A DNA stretch of 64,000 bases, from NCBI RefSeq assembly GCF_002797815.1, contig NZ_PGFJ01000002.1, positions 930,001-994,000 of the forward strand, written 5' to 3'. Origin of the DNA: Mucilaginibacter auburnensis (GTDB lineage: Bacteria > Bacteroidota > Bacteroidia > Sphingobacteriales > Sphingobacteriaceae). A program made the position numbers and the translations under genes. Within the stretch, counting starts at the first letter, position 1. Each line of letters begins with the position of its first letter. Under the pieces are notes generated by a model, which worked only from the letters and a program-made list of their open reading frames with translations, was not told the origin of the DNA and made no database searches. Positions 34,974 through 43,999 of the stretch are shown in pieces.

Positions 34974-35609
34974 TTATTTCGGATTTTTCGCAAGTATTTG
35001 TTTTTTACGGTGCTCAAGAGGGCTGCGCCGTTTCGGATGTTCGATTTCGGAATTATTGAAGTGTCGTTTACCTAAAATAATTACATACAATACAACGGAA
35101 GTAACCAACGCGCTAATAACTGATGTTAACAGCCCCACAGCATAATTAACTGGCCAATTTCCGTCTAAAACCAATTTATAAACAGAATTGCTACCACCGT
35201 CTAACCCGGTTATAAGATGCAGAAGTATATTTGCGGTTGCATGCGCAAATATAGCCGCCCATAACGACCGGGTAAGTACAAATGATAACCCAAACACAAA
35301 TGAAAATAGCGTAGTGCTTACTATCATACTTAAGCCGCCTGCTATATGATACAATCCAAATGGAAGTGCCATTATCAATAAGCCTATGCGCCAACCCAAC
35401 AATCTGGCAAAAACCACCAATAAAAACCCTCTAAACATTAGCTCCTCTAAAACAGCACCCAGCAAAAAAGAATAACTTTCTTCTAAAACGTAAGCTACAT
35501 TTATCGGTTGATATACAAACCGGTAAGGAACCATCATATAAAGCACAAATGCTAAAATAATCAGGCTTGCTACACCGATAGCAATGCCGATAAATATAAT
35601 TTTATACAT
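34974..35609 (-). CDS. CPBP intramembrane protease, C-terminal part of a frameshifted gene
   Basis: A 211-residue frame with several membrane segments and the CPBP (Abi) motif EELMFRGFLLV near residue 55, whose glutamates are the proposed metal-dependent active site. GLYHIAGGL and FAHATANILLHLI carry the expected histidines. Family members in bacteria are 250-310 residues and start with additional membrane segments. These are present upstream in another frame (35570-35878), so this is the second part of a split gene. The C-terminal 30 residues are encoded partly by heptamer-like sequence. Activity is uncertain. Confidence 0.8.
   Translation of the reverse strand: MYKIIFIGIAIGVASLIILAFVLYMMVPYRFVYQPINVAYVLEESYSFLLGAVLEELMFRGFLLVVFARLLGWRIGLLIMALPFGLYHIAGGLSMIVSTTLFSFVFGLSFVLTRSLWAAIFAHATANILLHLITGLDGGSNSVYKLVLDGNWPVNYAVGLLTSVISALVTSVVLYVIILGKRHFNNSEIEHPKRRSPLEHRKKQILAKNPK
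34977..35051 (-). repeat. Heptamer words inside the CPBP coding end (locus E2)
   Basis: Units TTTCGGA, TGTTCGA and TTTCGGA follow each other at 35031-35051 on the plus strand, and TTTCGGATTTTT lies at 34977-34988. These are inverted relative to the array upstream of the CPBP gene, sharing the 12-mer TTCGATTTCGGA. Confidence 0.6.
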
Positions 35610-35878
35610 GTGCTTTGATAAACAAGCCCCAGAGCAGCAGTCAGTATGTTATTCCGTTTTAATAAATTAAAGGTAACGTAAAGCAAAAGTGCGTCGGCAA
35701 TTATTATCAGTGATGTACGGATCCAAAAATTGCTTGCAAAACCTCCGGGAATCATGTGTGGAGCAATGTTAATTGCCCATGCTATAAATATTGCAAACAC
35801 GAATATCAACAATGAAGGAGCATGCAATTTAAAGGAACGCTGCTTTTGTAAATAGGCATGGTTGTTTGTTTGTGACAT
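35570..35878 (-). pseudogene. CPBP gene, N-terminal fragment before a frameshift
   Basis: A 102-residue frame with two membrane segments (LLIFVFAIFIAWAINIAP and TSLIIIADALLLYVTFNLL) followed by RNNILTAALGL. This is the usual N-terminal layout of CPBP proteases just before the loop to the core domain. After that the frame diverges into unrelated sequence and overlaps the C-terminal frame by 40 bp. Adding one G at the GGGG run (plus-strand CCCC at 35627-35630) joins both into a protein of about 300 residues of normal family length. A sequencing error, true mutation or programmed -1 shift are the alternatives. Confidence 0.65.
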
Positions 35879-35949
35879 AACTCAGAAGGGGCAATTGTTA
35901 TATGGACTAAGTTATAACAAATAGCAACGAATTTGCGATGTGGAAAAAA

Positions 35950-35977
35950 TCCGAAATCGAAATTCCGAATTCCGAAA
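35950..35977 (+). repeat. Heptamer array upstream of carA (locus E)
   Basis: Four contiguous 7-nt units (TCCGAAA, TCGAAAT, TCCGAAT and again TCCGAAA) lie just before the carA -7 box. The 12-mer TCCGAAATCGAA occurs inverted in locus E2 at the other end of the CPBP gene. Confidence 0.75.
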
Positions 35978-35985
35978 TTAATAAT

Positions 35986-35993
35986 TACTTTTG
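35986..35993 (+). promoter_or_regulatory. -7 promoter box of carA
   Basis: TACTTTTG matches TAnnTTTG about 100 bp before the carA ATG, so the transcript would have a long leader. GCGGC (35993-35997) can pair with GCCGC followed by TTTTTT (36062-36072), an arrangement resembling an attenuator. Confidence 0.5.
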
Positions 35994-36094
35994 CGGCGTG
36001 AACCAGGGACTCAACAACACCGTTTTCCCATCCTATTTTCACGGCGCAGCGCACCGCATAAGCCGCTTTTTTAATCCTTTTATTTATTTAAAGA

Positions 36095-37195
36095 ATGACT
36101 TATTTCACCAAATTACCGGCCGTATTATTACTGGCTGACGGTACTGTTTTTCATGGAAAAGCCGCAGGCAAAATTGGTACAACCGCCGGCGAAATATGTT
36201 TTAATACCGGCATGACCGGCTATCAGGAAGTATTTACAGATCCTTCGTACTTTGGCCAGATCATGGTAACTACCAATGCCCACATTGGTAACTATGGCAT
36301 AAGCAATGAAGAGACCGAATCAGGCAATATTCAAATTGCCGGCTTGGTATGTAAAAACTACAACATTGCTTACAGCCGCAAACAGGCTAACGAGTCAATT
36401 CAGGATTATTTTCAGGAAGAAAATATTGTTGGCATATCTGATGTAGATACCCGCCAGTTGGTTCGCCACATCCGCGACAAGGGCGCTATGAATGCTATCA
36501 TTTCTTCAGAGATCTTAGACATTGAAGAACTAAAAGCTAAACTTGCCGAAGTACCTTCAATGGACGGTTTGGAGTTATCATCAAAAGTAAGTACCAAAGA
36601 AACTTATACCATTGGCAACGAGAGCGCACCTTACCGTGTAGCGGTGCTTGATCTGGGTGTTAAAAAGAACATTCTGCGCAATTTTGACAGTCGCGAGGTT
36701 TATGCTAAAGTATATCCGGCTAAAACCACCTTCGCCGAAATGGAAAAAGATTTCGCGCCAAACGGTTACTTTATATCAAATGGCCCCGGCGATCCGGCCG
36801 CTATGCCTTACGCGGTTGATACTGTAAAAGAAATTCTGGATGCTGATAAACCTATGTTCGGTATTTGCTTAGGTCACCAGTTGCTGGCTTTGGCTAACGG
36901 TATTCCAACCAAAAAAATGTTTAACGGTCACCGTGGTTTAAATCACCCGGTAAAAAATATCATTATCAACCACTGCGAGGTAACCTCACAAAACCATGGT
37001 TTTGGTGTAGTGCCGGAAGCGGTTAGAGCAAGCGACAAGGTGGAGATCACCCACGTTAACCTGAACGACGATTCAATTGAAGGTATACGTGTAAAAGGTA
37101 AAAAAGCCTTCTCGGTGCAATATCACCCCGAATCATCACCAGGCCCGCACGATAGCCGCTACCTGTTTGACGATTTTGTTAAACTGATGAAGTAA
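36095..37195 (+). CDS. carA: Carbamoyl-phosphate synthase small subunit
   Basis: A 366-residue glutaminase subunit that supplies ammonia to CarB for carbamoyl phosphate. The N-terminal domain has GTTAGEICFNTGMTGYQEV. The class I glutamine amidotransferase domain has the nucleophile Cys in GICLGHQLL near residue 262 and the His/Glu pair in QYHPESSPGPHD. carB is not adjacent, since a terminator follows directly (37214-37246). The product serves pyrimidine and arginine synthesis; argH is 13 kb away. Confidence 0.96.
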   Translation: MTYFTKLPAVLLLADGTVFHGKAAGKIGTTAGEICFNTGMTGYQEVFTDPSYFGQIMVTTNAHIGNYGISNEETESGNIQIAGLVCKNYNIAYSRKQANESIQDYFQEENIVGISDVDTRQLVRHIRDKGAMNAIISSEILDIEELKAKLAEVPSMDGLELSSKVSTKETYTIGNESAPYRVAVLDLGVKKNILRNFDSREVYAKVYPAKTTFAEMEKDFAPNGYFISNGPGDPAAMPYAVDTVKEILDADKPMFGICLGHQLLALANGIPTKKMFNGHRGLNHPVKNIIINHCEVTSQNHGFGVVPEAVRASDKVEITHVNLNDDSIEGIRVKGKKAFSVQYHPESSPGPHDSRYLFDDFVKLMK

Positions 37196-37213
37196 TTAAG
37201 AACTCTTAATAAT

Positions 37214-37246
37214 AAAAGCCGTCACTGTAATAGTGATGGCTTTTTT
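37214..37246 (+). terminator. Intrinsic terminator after carA
   Basis: AAAAGCCGTCACT pairs with AGTGATGGCTTTT (one G-U pair) around loop GTAAT and is followed by further T residues. Confidence 0.88.
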
Positions 37247-37269
37247 TTGTACCCCATTGGATATCAACT

Positions 37270-38184
37270 TTATTGATACTCTTTTTGCGTGATCAAAAAA
37301 CTGGCCTTTTCCTCTTTATGTAAAAGCACATCCCAATTACCCTGATAGCTTATCTTGGCAGGTAGAAGTTTATCGCGAAAAGGCACCAGCTCAATATTCA
37401 TCTTCACATCAAAATCAAATAGCATATTGTGGTATTTCATATCCACATAGCGGCCTAAAATTTTAAAATCCCGTACATCAAATATGGTGGTTAGCTCGTT
37501 GATCATTACATCACCCTCAGCCGTACTTGGCTTGCGGATAACTTTAAATCGATATACAGGAATAGAATCCAGATAAGTACCACGCGCAAACTCATACAGA
37601 TAATATTGCCGCATATCCTTGCCAAATATTTCCGTTTTTTTGCTTAAAAACGGAATACCGGTAATTTTGCGACCGGGTTGGAAAATAAGGGTTTTGAGTT
37701 TGTCTTTATAAGAAGCGTTCTTGCCTTCGGCAGGTAAGGATTCCCGCTCTGAAAAATCTGACTTATACGCATTATTAAAAATGTAATCGAACATCTCCAC
37801 TGTGTACAGATCATACTTACCGTTCTTTTTGTAAAGCTTGCCCTTATCGTATTTTTCGAGATACTCCACTTTGGCTTTGTTGCCTGTGATGGTACGGCGC
37901 ACCTTTCGGTAGATCTCCCCCTCGGGTTTGTTCTTTTTGTCGTAAGTAAAGATATGATTTTCGGCGATAAAGCTATAGCGCTTCATGTCGCGAAAGGCTT
38001 TGTAAAAGCCGGTATCAGCAACAACCGCGTCAATAAAATCCTGCTCTGTAAGTTTATGCGACCGGATATTTACAATAGCCGTATCAATCACTATAGAAAG
38101 CGTAGTATCCGGATTCTGTTGCGCTTTTAAGCCGAAAGCATACAGACTAAGGCTGAAAGCCAAAAGAACTTTTTTATAGTCCAT
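37270..38184 (-). CDS. Secreted hypothetical protein
   Basis: A 304-residue protein with a signal peptide, MDYKKVLLAFSLSLYAFGLKAQ. The mature part is rich in basic and aromatic residues, for example VRRTITGNKAKVEYLEKYDKG and KKTEIFGKDMRQYYLYEF. I cannot name a family; a beta-rich periplasmic or outer-membrane-associated protein is plausible. The open frame extends to an ATG at 38214, but that extension (MRSMVHSLWS) is simply the translation of a heptamer array, so the ATG at 38184 is preferred. The upstream M20 gene ends at 38216. Confidence 0.72.
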   Translation of the reverse strand: MDYKKVLLAFSLSLYAFGLKAQQNPDTTLSIVIDTAIVNIRSHKLTEQDFIDAVVADTGFYKAFRDMKRYSFIAENHIFTYDKKNKPEGEIYRKVRRTITGNKAKVEYLEKYDKGKLYKKNGKYDLYTVEMFDYIFNNAYKSDFSERESLPAEGKNASYKDKLKTLIFQPGRKITGIPFLSKKTEIFGKDMRQYYLYEFARGTYLDSIPVYRFKVIRKPSTAEGDVMINELTTIFDVRDFKILGRYVDMKYHNMLFDFDVKMNIELVPFRDKLLPAKISYQGNWDVLLHKEEKASFLITQKEYQ

Positions 38185-38215
38185 GGACCATAGACTATGG
38201 ACCATGGACCTCATA
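38181..38215 (-). repeat. Heptamer array exactly filling a gene gap (locus F)
   Basis: Five contiguous 7-nt units (CCATGGA, CCATAGA, CTATGGA, CCATGGA, then a decayed one) span from the start codon of the 37270-38184 gene to the base before the M20 stop. The core word is nearly self-complementary, so the array is also a palindrome. Confidence 0.85.
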
Positions 38216-39397
38216 TTAATTTCCTAATTGCTTTACAGCCAGATAAGCCATTAAACCAACACTGGTTTCCAGGGCTGTTTCCTCAATATCAAATGTCGGG
38301 GTATGTACTGATGAGGTAATGCCGCGGCTTTCGTTACGTGTACCTAAGCGATAGAAACACGAATCGGCCACCTGAGAGTAATAGGCGAAATCTTCGGCAG
38401 CCATCCATATATCAAGATCGAGCACATTTTCTTTGCCTAAATAGTCTTCCGCAAAACCGCGTACGTTGTTGGTCAATACGGGTTCGTTAATTAAGTATGG
38501 GTAACCTTTCACAATATTAAAATCAACGGCACCACCCATGCTTTCAACCAGGCCCTCAGCCATTTTCTTCATTTTCTGGTGTGCCTCAGCACGCCATTCT
38601 TCATCCATGGTACGGAAGGTGCCTTCCAGGTAAACCTCATTAGGAATTACATTGGTAGCGCCGTTAGCTATCACCTTTCCGAAGGATAACACACATGGAC
38701 TTTTAGGGTCAGAAAAACGGCTTACAATCTGCTGCAGGGCAGTCAGCATATGCGCTGTGATGATAACAGGATCAATGTTTTGCTGCGGTTGCGCACCGTG
38801 ACCGCCTTTACCTTTTACGGTAACATACAATTCATCAGTAGATGCCATATATTTACCTGCACGGAAACCCACCTTACCGGCATCTATCAAGGGCATAACA
38901 TGCTGACCTATCACCGCCGAAGGTTTTGGATTTTCTAAAACGCCTTCTTTTATCATCAGGCTGGCACCCCCGGGCAATTTCTCTTCGGCAGGTTGAAATA
39001 TCAATTTTATAGTGCCGCCAAACTGGCTTTTGACTTGGGTTAAAATAGTGGCTACTCCTAATAATGATGAAGTGTGCACATCATGACCGCAAGCGTGCAT
39101 CACACCCACATTCTGCGATTTGTAGGGCACATCATTGGCCTCGGTAATAGGCAATGCATCCATATCGGCACGCAGGGCAATTACCTTATCAGATGGCAGA
39201 TCACCTTTTAGCAAACCAACCAAACCGTTATCAGCCATACGCTCATAGCTAATGCCTAAAATATCTAAATGGCGGGCCACAAAGGCTGAGGTTTCCACCT
39301 CATGAAAAGAAAGTTCGGGGTGACTGTGCAAATGGCGACGGTTAGCCAGTACGTCATCAAAAATATCTTTAGCTAATTGTTGTATCTGCTCTTTCAT
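38216..39397 (-). CDS. M20-family amidohydrolase (N-acyl-amino-acid hydrolase type)
   Basis: A 393-residue metallohydrolase. Metal ligands and catalytic residues appear as ALRADMDALPI, HACGHDVHTSSLLG (about residue 100), FQPAEEKLPGG, VIGQHVMPL and the C-terminal AAEDFAYYSQ. This is the IAA-amino-acid hydrolase/N-acetyl-diaminopimelate deacetylase-like subgroup that cleaves acyl groups from amino acids. No signal peptide, so it is cytoplasmic. Its start overlaps the SPOR gene stop by one base (39397), so the two are cotranscribed. Confidence 0.92.
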   Translation of the reverse strand: MKEQIQQLAKDIFDDVLANRRHLHSHPELSFHEVETSAFVARHLDILGISYERMADNGLVGLLKGDLPSDKVIALRADMDALPITEANDVPYKSQNVGVMHACGHDVHTSSLLGVATILTQVKSQFGGTIKLIFQPAEEKLPGGASLMIKEGVLENPKPSAVIGQHVMPLIDAGKVGFRAGKYMASTDELYVTVKGKGGHGAQPQQNIDPVIITAHMLTALQQIVSRFSDPKSPCVLSFGKVIANGATNVIPNEVYLEGTFRTMDEEWRAEAHQKMKKMAEGLVESMGGAVDFNIVKGYPYLINEPVLTNNVRGFAEDYLGKENVLDLDIWMAAEDFAYYSQVADSCFYRLGTRNESRGITSSVHTPTFDIEETALETSVGLMAYLAVKQLGN

Positions 39398-39849
39398 TAT
39401 TTTACCTCTGATTTAGGTGGATTTATAGTTGCCCTCATGATGATGAGCCCGCTGTATCTGCCTTTCATATCCTGTACTTGCTTTTCAGCTTCTAAACGTG
39501 ATCTAAAATCTCCAACATGCAGCTTAAAGTCAGGCATTCTGTAGGAAATGTAGGTACGTATGGCTGGATATTCTGACTGAAAACGCGCCTGTATATTATA
39601 TGCCTCTTTACGATTGGAGCCACTATAAATTTGGATGCGATACCCCTGCGATGAAAACTTAATTGTACCGCCCTTAATACTTTTCAAGGAATTTCTGCGT
39701 GCAATCAGGCTGTCTATACGGGGATCTTTAAATTCCTTAACAGTGCCACGGGTTTGCGCGATGCTAAACGCAGGCATAAAAACGCATGTAAATAAAAAGC
39801 ATCTGAATATAAGGCTAAAACTTGCTTTACAACCAGATGCTTTATTCAT
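39397..39849 (-). CDS. SPOR-domain secreted protein
   Basis: A 150-residue protein with an N-terminal signal-like segment (FRCFLFTCVFMPAFSIAQ). The C-terminal SPOR domain is visible: GYRIQIYSGSNRKEAYNIQARFQSEYP..RTYISYRMPDFKLHVGDFRSRLEAEKQVQDMKGRY. SPOR domains bind peptidoglycan lacking stem peptides, as found at division sites. The gene sits between secA and an M20 hydrolase and shares a TAATG junction with the latter. A role in wall remodelling is inference. Confidence 0.85.
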   Translation of the reverse strand: MNKASGCKASFSLIFRCFLFTCVFMPAFSIAQTRGTVKEFKDPRIDSLIARRNSLKSIKGGTIKFSSQGYRIQIYSGSNRKEAYNIQARFQSEYPAIRTYISYRMPDFKLHVGDFRSRLEAEKQVQDMKGRYSGLIIMRATINPPKSEVK

Positions 39850-39864
39850 TATTGTTAATTTTTA

Positions 39865-39888
39865 TCACTGCGAGACACCTCGCAATGA
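39865..39888. repeat. Remnant of the CATTGCGAG palindromic element
   Basis: TCACTGCGAG and CTCGCAATGA are inverted with 9 of 10 positions matching, separated by ACAC. These are the outer tips of the element at 8654-8767 with its interior missing. Confidence 0.6.
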
Positions 39889-39900
39889 CAAGTTTTTAGT

Positions 39901-42900
39901 TTAAACCATTCCTACGCCGTGGCAGTTTTTATATTTTTTACCGCTACCGCAAGGACAAGGATCGTTTCTGCCTATTTTTTGCTCAACCCTTACCGGCGAT
40001 GCTTTTTGTGGCTCGCGCAGTTCTTCAGGCAAACCTCCGTCGCCCTCTCCTACCAATTCAGGTTTTGAAGTACGCATCTGGCGCATATCGGTTTTTGGTT
40101 CCGGTTTCGCTTCCTGCACTTGTTCAGGTGCTTGTTGCGATACGATACCACCTCTGAAAAGGAAACTAACGATCTCTTTATTTACGTTAGCCAGCATCTG
40201 TCGGAACAACTCGAACGCTTCAAACTTGTAAACCAATAAAGGGTCCTTTTGTTCGTAAACAGCGTTCTGTACAGATTGCTTTAACTCGTCCATTTCGCGC
40301 AGGTGCTCTTTCCAGGCATCGTCTATCAGGAACAGGGTAACATTCTTTTCGAATGATTTTACCACTTCCATACCCTCATTATCAACAGCCTTTTTAAGTG
40401 GAACTGCTACCTGTATACCATGAACACCATCAGTAAACGGAACAATGATGTTCTCGATATACTCGCCACGCGTTGCGTAAACATCTTTCAACACAGGGTA
40501 AGCCTGTTGCGCAATAGCTTCTGATTTACGTTTGTAAAAATCGGTAACTTCTTCAAATATCCTGTCAACCAGTTTTGGGGCAGATGTACCAGCAAAGTCA
40601 TCCTGACTTAAATCAGTATCTACAGAGAATAGACGGATCAGCTCCAGTTTAAATCCTTCGTAGTTGTTTTGCTCTTTGTATTCGGTAACAACATCTTCCA
40701 CTACATCAAACACAGTGTTATTCAAGTCAACGTCAAGGCGCTCACCAAACAAAGCGTTTTTACGTTTGGTATAAACTACCGTACGTTGCGAGTTCATTAC
40801 GTCGTCATACTCTAACAAACGTTTACGTATGCCGAAGTTATTCTCTTCTACTTTTTTCTGAGCACGTTCTATAGAGTTAGAGATCATGGAGTGCTGAATT
40901 ACTTCGCCCTCTTCAATACCCATACGTACCATCAGGTTAGAGATACGCTCTGAACCGAATAGACGCATCAGGTTATCTTCTAACGATACAAAGAATTGTG
41001 ATGAACCCGGATCACCCTGACGACCTGCACGACCACGCAACTGGCGGTCAACACGACGGCTCTCGTGGCGCTCGGTACCTATAATGGCTAAACCTCCGGC
41101 TTCTTTAACACCTTCTCCCAGTTTAATATCCGTACCACGGCCTGCCATGTTGGTAGCAATAGTTACGGTACCGGTTTTACCTGCTTCGGCTACAATGTCA
41201 GCCTCCTTTTGGTGCATCTTGGCGTTCAGTACGTTGTGTTTTATACCACGTAGCTTAAGCATACGGCTCAGCAATTCTGATATCTCAACAGATGTTGTAC
41301 CCACTAACACGGGTCTGCCTGCTGCAGTTAATTTCACAATCTCATCAGCAACAGCATTATATTTTTCACGAACGGTACGATATACCAGGTCCTGCATATC
41401 CTGACGACTGGTTGGCGTGTTGGTTGGTATCTCTACCACATCCAGTTTGTAGATCTGCCAGAACTCACCTGCTTCAGTAACTGCAGTACCCGTCATGCCA
41501 CAAAGCTTGTGGTACATCCTGAAATAGTTTTGCAGGGTGATGGTTGCAAATGTTTGGGTAGCATCTTCTACCTTAACATTCTCCTTAGCCTCAATTGCCT
41601 GGTGCAAACCATCAGAATAACGACGACCATCCAATACACGACCGGTTTGCTCATCAACTATCTTAACTTTACCTTCGTCTAAAATGTACTCGGTATCTTT
41701 TTCAAATAAAGTGTAAGCCTTTAACAACTGGTTTACCGAGTGAATACGTTCAGATTTAATAGAGAAATCGCGCATTAAAGCATCTTTAGTTGCCAGTTTA
41801 TCTTCGGCAGACATGTTAGATTTTTCAATCTCCGCTATCTCGGTACCTACATCAGGCATCACAAAGAAGTTAGGGTCTTCGCCCGATGCCGTGATCAGCT
41901 CGATACCTTTTTCAGTCAATTCAACCTGGTTATTTTTTTCGTCGATAACAAAGAAAAGCTCAGCATCAGCCTTAGGCATTTCTTTGTTCTGATCTTGCAT
42001 GTAATAGCCTTCGGTTTTCTGCAATAAGCTGCGGTTAGCGCCTTCGCTTAAAAACTTAATTAAGGCTTTGTTTTTAGGTAGACCACGGTGCGCACGCAAT
42101 AAAGCTAAGCCACCATCATCAACGCCGGTTTTTCCTTCGGCAATGGCTTTCTTAGCTTCATTCAATACGCCGGTAACATAATTACGCTGCGCATTAACCA
42201 AACGCTCAATGCGTGGTTTTAATTCATAAAACTCATGCTCATCGCCACGAGGTACCGGGCCTGATATAATTAAAGGTGTACGGGCATCATCAATTAAAAC
42301 CGAGTCAACCTCATCCACCATTGCGTAATGCAGTTTGCGTTGCACCAGCTCTTCAGGGCTGCGTGTCATATTGTCACGCAGGTAATCAAAACCAAACTCG
42401 TTATTAGTACCGAAAGTAATATCAGCTAAATAAGCTTTACGGCGTGATTCTCCGTTAGGCTCGTGTTTATCAATACAATCAACAGATAAACCGTGGAACT
42501 CATATAACGGCCCCATCCACTCCGAGTCACGACGTGCCAGATAGTCATTCACCGTTACAATATGCACACCCTGACTGGCCAAAGCATTGAGGTAAGCGGG
42601 CAAAGTGGCCACCAGGGTTTTACCTTCACCCGTAGCCATCTCAGATATTTTACCCTGGTGCAATACCACACCACCTATCAGCTGTACATCATAATGTACC
42701 ATGTTCCAGGTAACTTCATTACCTGCAGCCAGCCATTTATTATGGTGAATAGCTTTATCGCCTTTTATAACAACGTTTTGCTTACGAGCGGCTAATTCGC
42801 GGTCAAAATCGGTAGCGGTAACTTCCAGGGTATCGTTTTCTTTGAGCCTGCGGGCGGTTTCTTTAACCACTGCAAAAGCTTGCGGAAGTATATCCATCAG

Positions 42901-43209
42901 GATAACTTCCAGTTCTTTATCCCTGTCTTTCTGCAACTTATCCAGCTGCGTATATAACTCAACTTTCTCGCTTACTTCCAGATCAAGGTTCTCTTCGGTG
43001 CGGGCTTTAATCTCAGCTATTTCAGCATCAATTTTAGCCAGCCCTTCTTTAATGGTCTCTTTAAAATATATGGTTTTGGCTCTCAGCTCATCATGGCTCA
43101 ACTGATCCATTTTAGCATACTCAGCCTTTATTTTTTCTATAATGGGTGTAATAGCTTTTACGTCCCGTTCTGATTTGCTTCCGAAAAGCTTACTAATAAA
43201 GTTTAACAT
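39901..43209 (-). CDS. secA: Preprotein translocase ATPase SecA
   Basis: A 1102-residue motor that drives proteins through SecYEG. Walker [14 protein letters not shown] lies near residue 190, [19 protein letters not shown] is the DEAD-like motif and [11 protein letters not shown] is the second helicase domain. The C-terminus is the zinc-binding [14 protein letters not shown]. It is about 200 residues longer than E. coli SecA, with an insertion around residues 330-470, which is usual for Bacteroidota. Its ATG is preceded by a gap carrying a heptamer array. Confidence 0.97.
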   Translation of the reverse strand: MLNFISKLFGSKSERDVKAITPIIEKIKAEYAKMDQLSHDELRAKTIYFKETIKEGLAKIDAEIAEIKARTEENLDLEVSEKVELYTQLDKLQKDRDKELEVILMDILPQAFAVVKETARRLKENDTLEVTATDFDRELAARKQNVVIKGDKAIHHNKWLAAGNEVTWNMVHYDVQLIGGVVLHQGKISEMATGEGKTLVATLPAYLNALASQGVHIVTVNDYLARRDSEWMGPLYEFHGLSVDCIDKHEPNGESRRKAYLADITFGTNNEFGFDYLRDNMTRSPEELVQRKLHYAMVDEVDSVLIDDARTPLIISGPVPRGDEHEFYELKPRIERLVNAQRNYVTGVLNEAKKAIAEGKTGVDDGGLALLRAHRGLPKNKALIKFLSEGANRSLLQKTEGYYMQDQNKEMPKADAELFFVIDEKNNQVELTEKGIELITASGEDPNFFVMPDVGTEIAEIEKSNMSAEDKLATKDALMRDFSIKSERIHSVNQLLKAYTLFEKDTEYILDEGKVKIVDEQTGRVLDGRRYSDGLHQAIEAKENVKVEDATQTFATITLQNYFRMYHKLCGMTGTAVTEAGEFWQIYKLDVVEIPTNTPTSRQDMQDLVYRTVREKYNAVADEIVKLTAAGRPVLVGTTSVEISELLSRMLKLRGIKHNVLNAKMHQKEADIVAEAGKTGTVTIATNMAGRGTDIKLGEGVKEAGGLAIIGTERHESRRVDRQLRGRAGRQGDPGSSQFFVSLEDNLMRLFGSERISNLMVRMGIEEGEVIQHSMISNSIERAQKKVEENNFGIRKRLLEYDDVMNSQRTVVYTKRKNALFGERLDVDLNNTVFDVVEDVVTEYKEQNNYEGFKLELIRLFSVDTDLSQDDFAGTSAPKLVDRIFEEVTDFYKRKSEAIAQQAYPVLKDVYATRGEYIENIIVPFTDGVHGIQVAVPLKKAVDNEGMEVVKSFEKNVTLFLIDDAWKEHLREMDELKQSVQNAVYEQKDPLLVYKFEAFELFRQMLANVNKEIVSFLFRGGIVSQQAPEQVQEAKPEPKTDMRQMRTSKPELVGEGDGGLPEELREPQKASPVRVEQKIGRNDPCPCGSGKKYKNCHGVGMV

Positions 43210-43294
43210 ATTATGTGGTTAATGCGCCAGCTAACTCAATAACTGCGCCATTGTAATTTTAAAGTCAATATGGCAGGCAAAGGTAGCGTTTTGA

Positions 43295-43339
43295 GGTTAA
43301 AGGTGAAAGGCTATTTAAGGTGAAAGGTAAAAGGCCTTG
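43295..43339 (-). repeat. Heptamer array upstream of secA (locus G)
   Basis: Units GGTTAAA, GGTGAAA, a 10-nt variant, GGTGAAA and GGTAAAA follow one another in the gap between a helical-bundle gene and secA. The 11-mer AAGGTGAAAGG occurs at 43300-43310 and 43317-43327. Confidence 0.7.
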
Positions 43340-43365
43340 ACCTAGAGAACCCAACTGAAACAACA

Positions 43366-43908
43366 TTAACATTCATCTTTTTTATCATCATTCTCATCAT
43401 CATCGTCGTCACTTTCGTCATCATCCAGATCTTCAAAAAATTTATCGTCGAAAGCCTCTTCATCAAACATTAACTCTTCCAGTACTTCCTGCTCCGGAGT
43501 ACTGGTGTCAAAACGGATAGCCCAGTTATCAGGTATATCATGCTTTTTATCAAAGCTGCGTATCCACTCCACAAACTCCAGCCTGAATTCTTCTACCTTA
43601 TCACGCATCAGGTCAACATAGTCTTCCTCGTTCAGGTCAAACATGGCCGTACAGATTACCGCGTTCAGCATGTCATGTACTGCAATTTTGACCACCACGG
43701 CATTCTGCATCCTTAAAGAGTATAGTCCTCCTCCTTCGGCACCGGCAATTTTAACACCAATGAGCATAGCATTGCTTAATATTTCGTTAGCGAAGTGTTC
43801 TTTCTCCTTGCTGTCTTTAATCGCTTCCACAATTACCTCGGCAAGTTCCAATATTTCTTCAGCCTTTTTAAATACCGGTAGTTTTCTGTATTTATCTAAT
43901 CTGCTCAT
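43366..43908 (-). CDS. Helical-bundle hypothetical protein with acidic tail
   Basis: A 180-residue protein. Residues 10-110 are alpha-helical (LPVFKKAEEILELAEVIVEAI, then NEILSNAMLIGVKIAGAEGGG and LRMQNAVVVKIAVHDMLNAV), reminiscent of the four-helix bundle S23/Avd-like family, though I am not certain. The C-terminal 35 residues are almost all Asp and Glu. It lies upstream of secA on the same strand across a repeat-filled gap. The function is unknown. Confidence 0.7.
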   Translation of the reverse strand: MSRLDKYRKLPVFKKAEEILELAEVIVEAIKDSKEKEHFANEILSNAMLIGVKIAGAEGGGLYSLRMQNAVVVKIAVHDMLNAVICTAMFDLNEEDYVDLMRDKVEEFRLEFVEWIRSFDKKHDIPDNWAIRFDTSTPEQEVLEELMFDEEAFDDKFFEDLDDDESDDDDDENDDKKDEC

Positions 43909-43987
43909 TTAAATGGCAACAAGGTTACATAAAAAACAACGTTAAAATAGCCTATTTATTTGTTCGGCCTACACATTTAAAATCTTT

Positions 43988-43995
43988 TATCTTTG
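43988..43995 (+). promoter_or_regulatory. -7 promoter box of purD
   Basis: TATCTTTG matches TAnnTTTG and ends only 4 bp before the purD ATG at 44000, predicting a leaderless or nearly leaderless transcript. Confidence 0.6.
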
Positions 43996-43999
43996 CCGC

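Noticed and set aside
35938..36138. Small plus-strand frame across the carA leader
   Set aside because: It translates the heptamer array and leader, ends inside carA in another frame, and has no protein-like composition.
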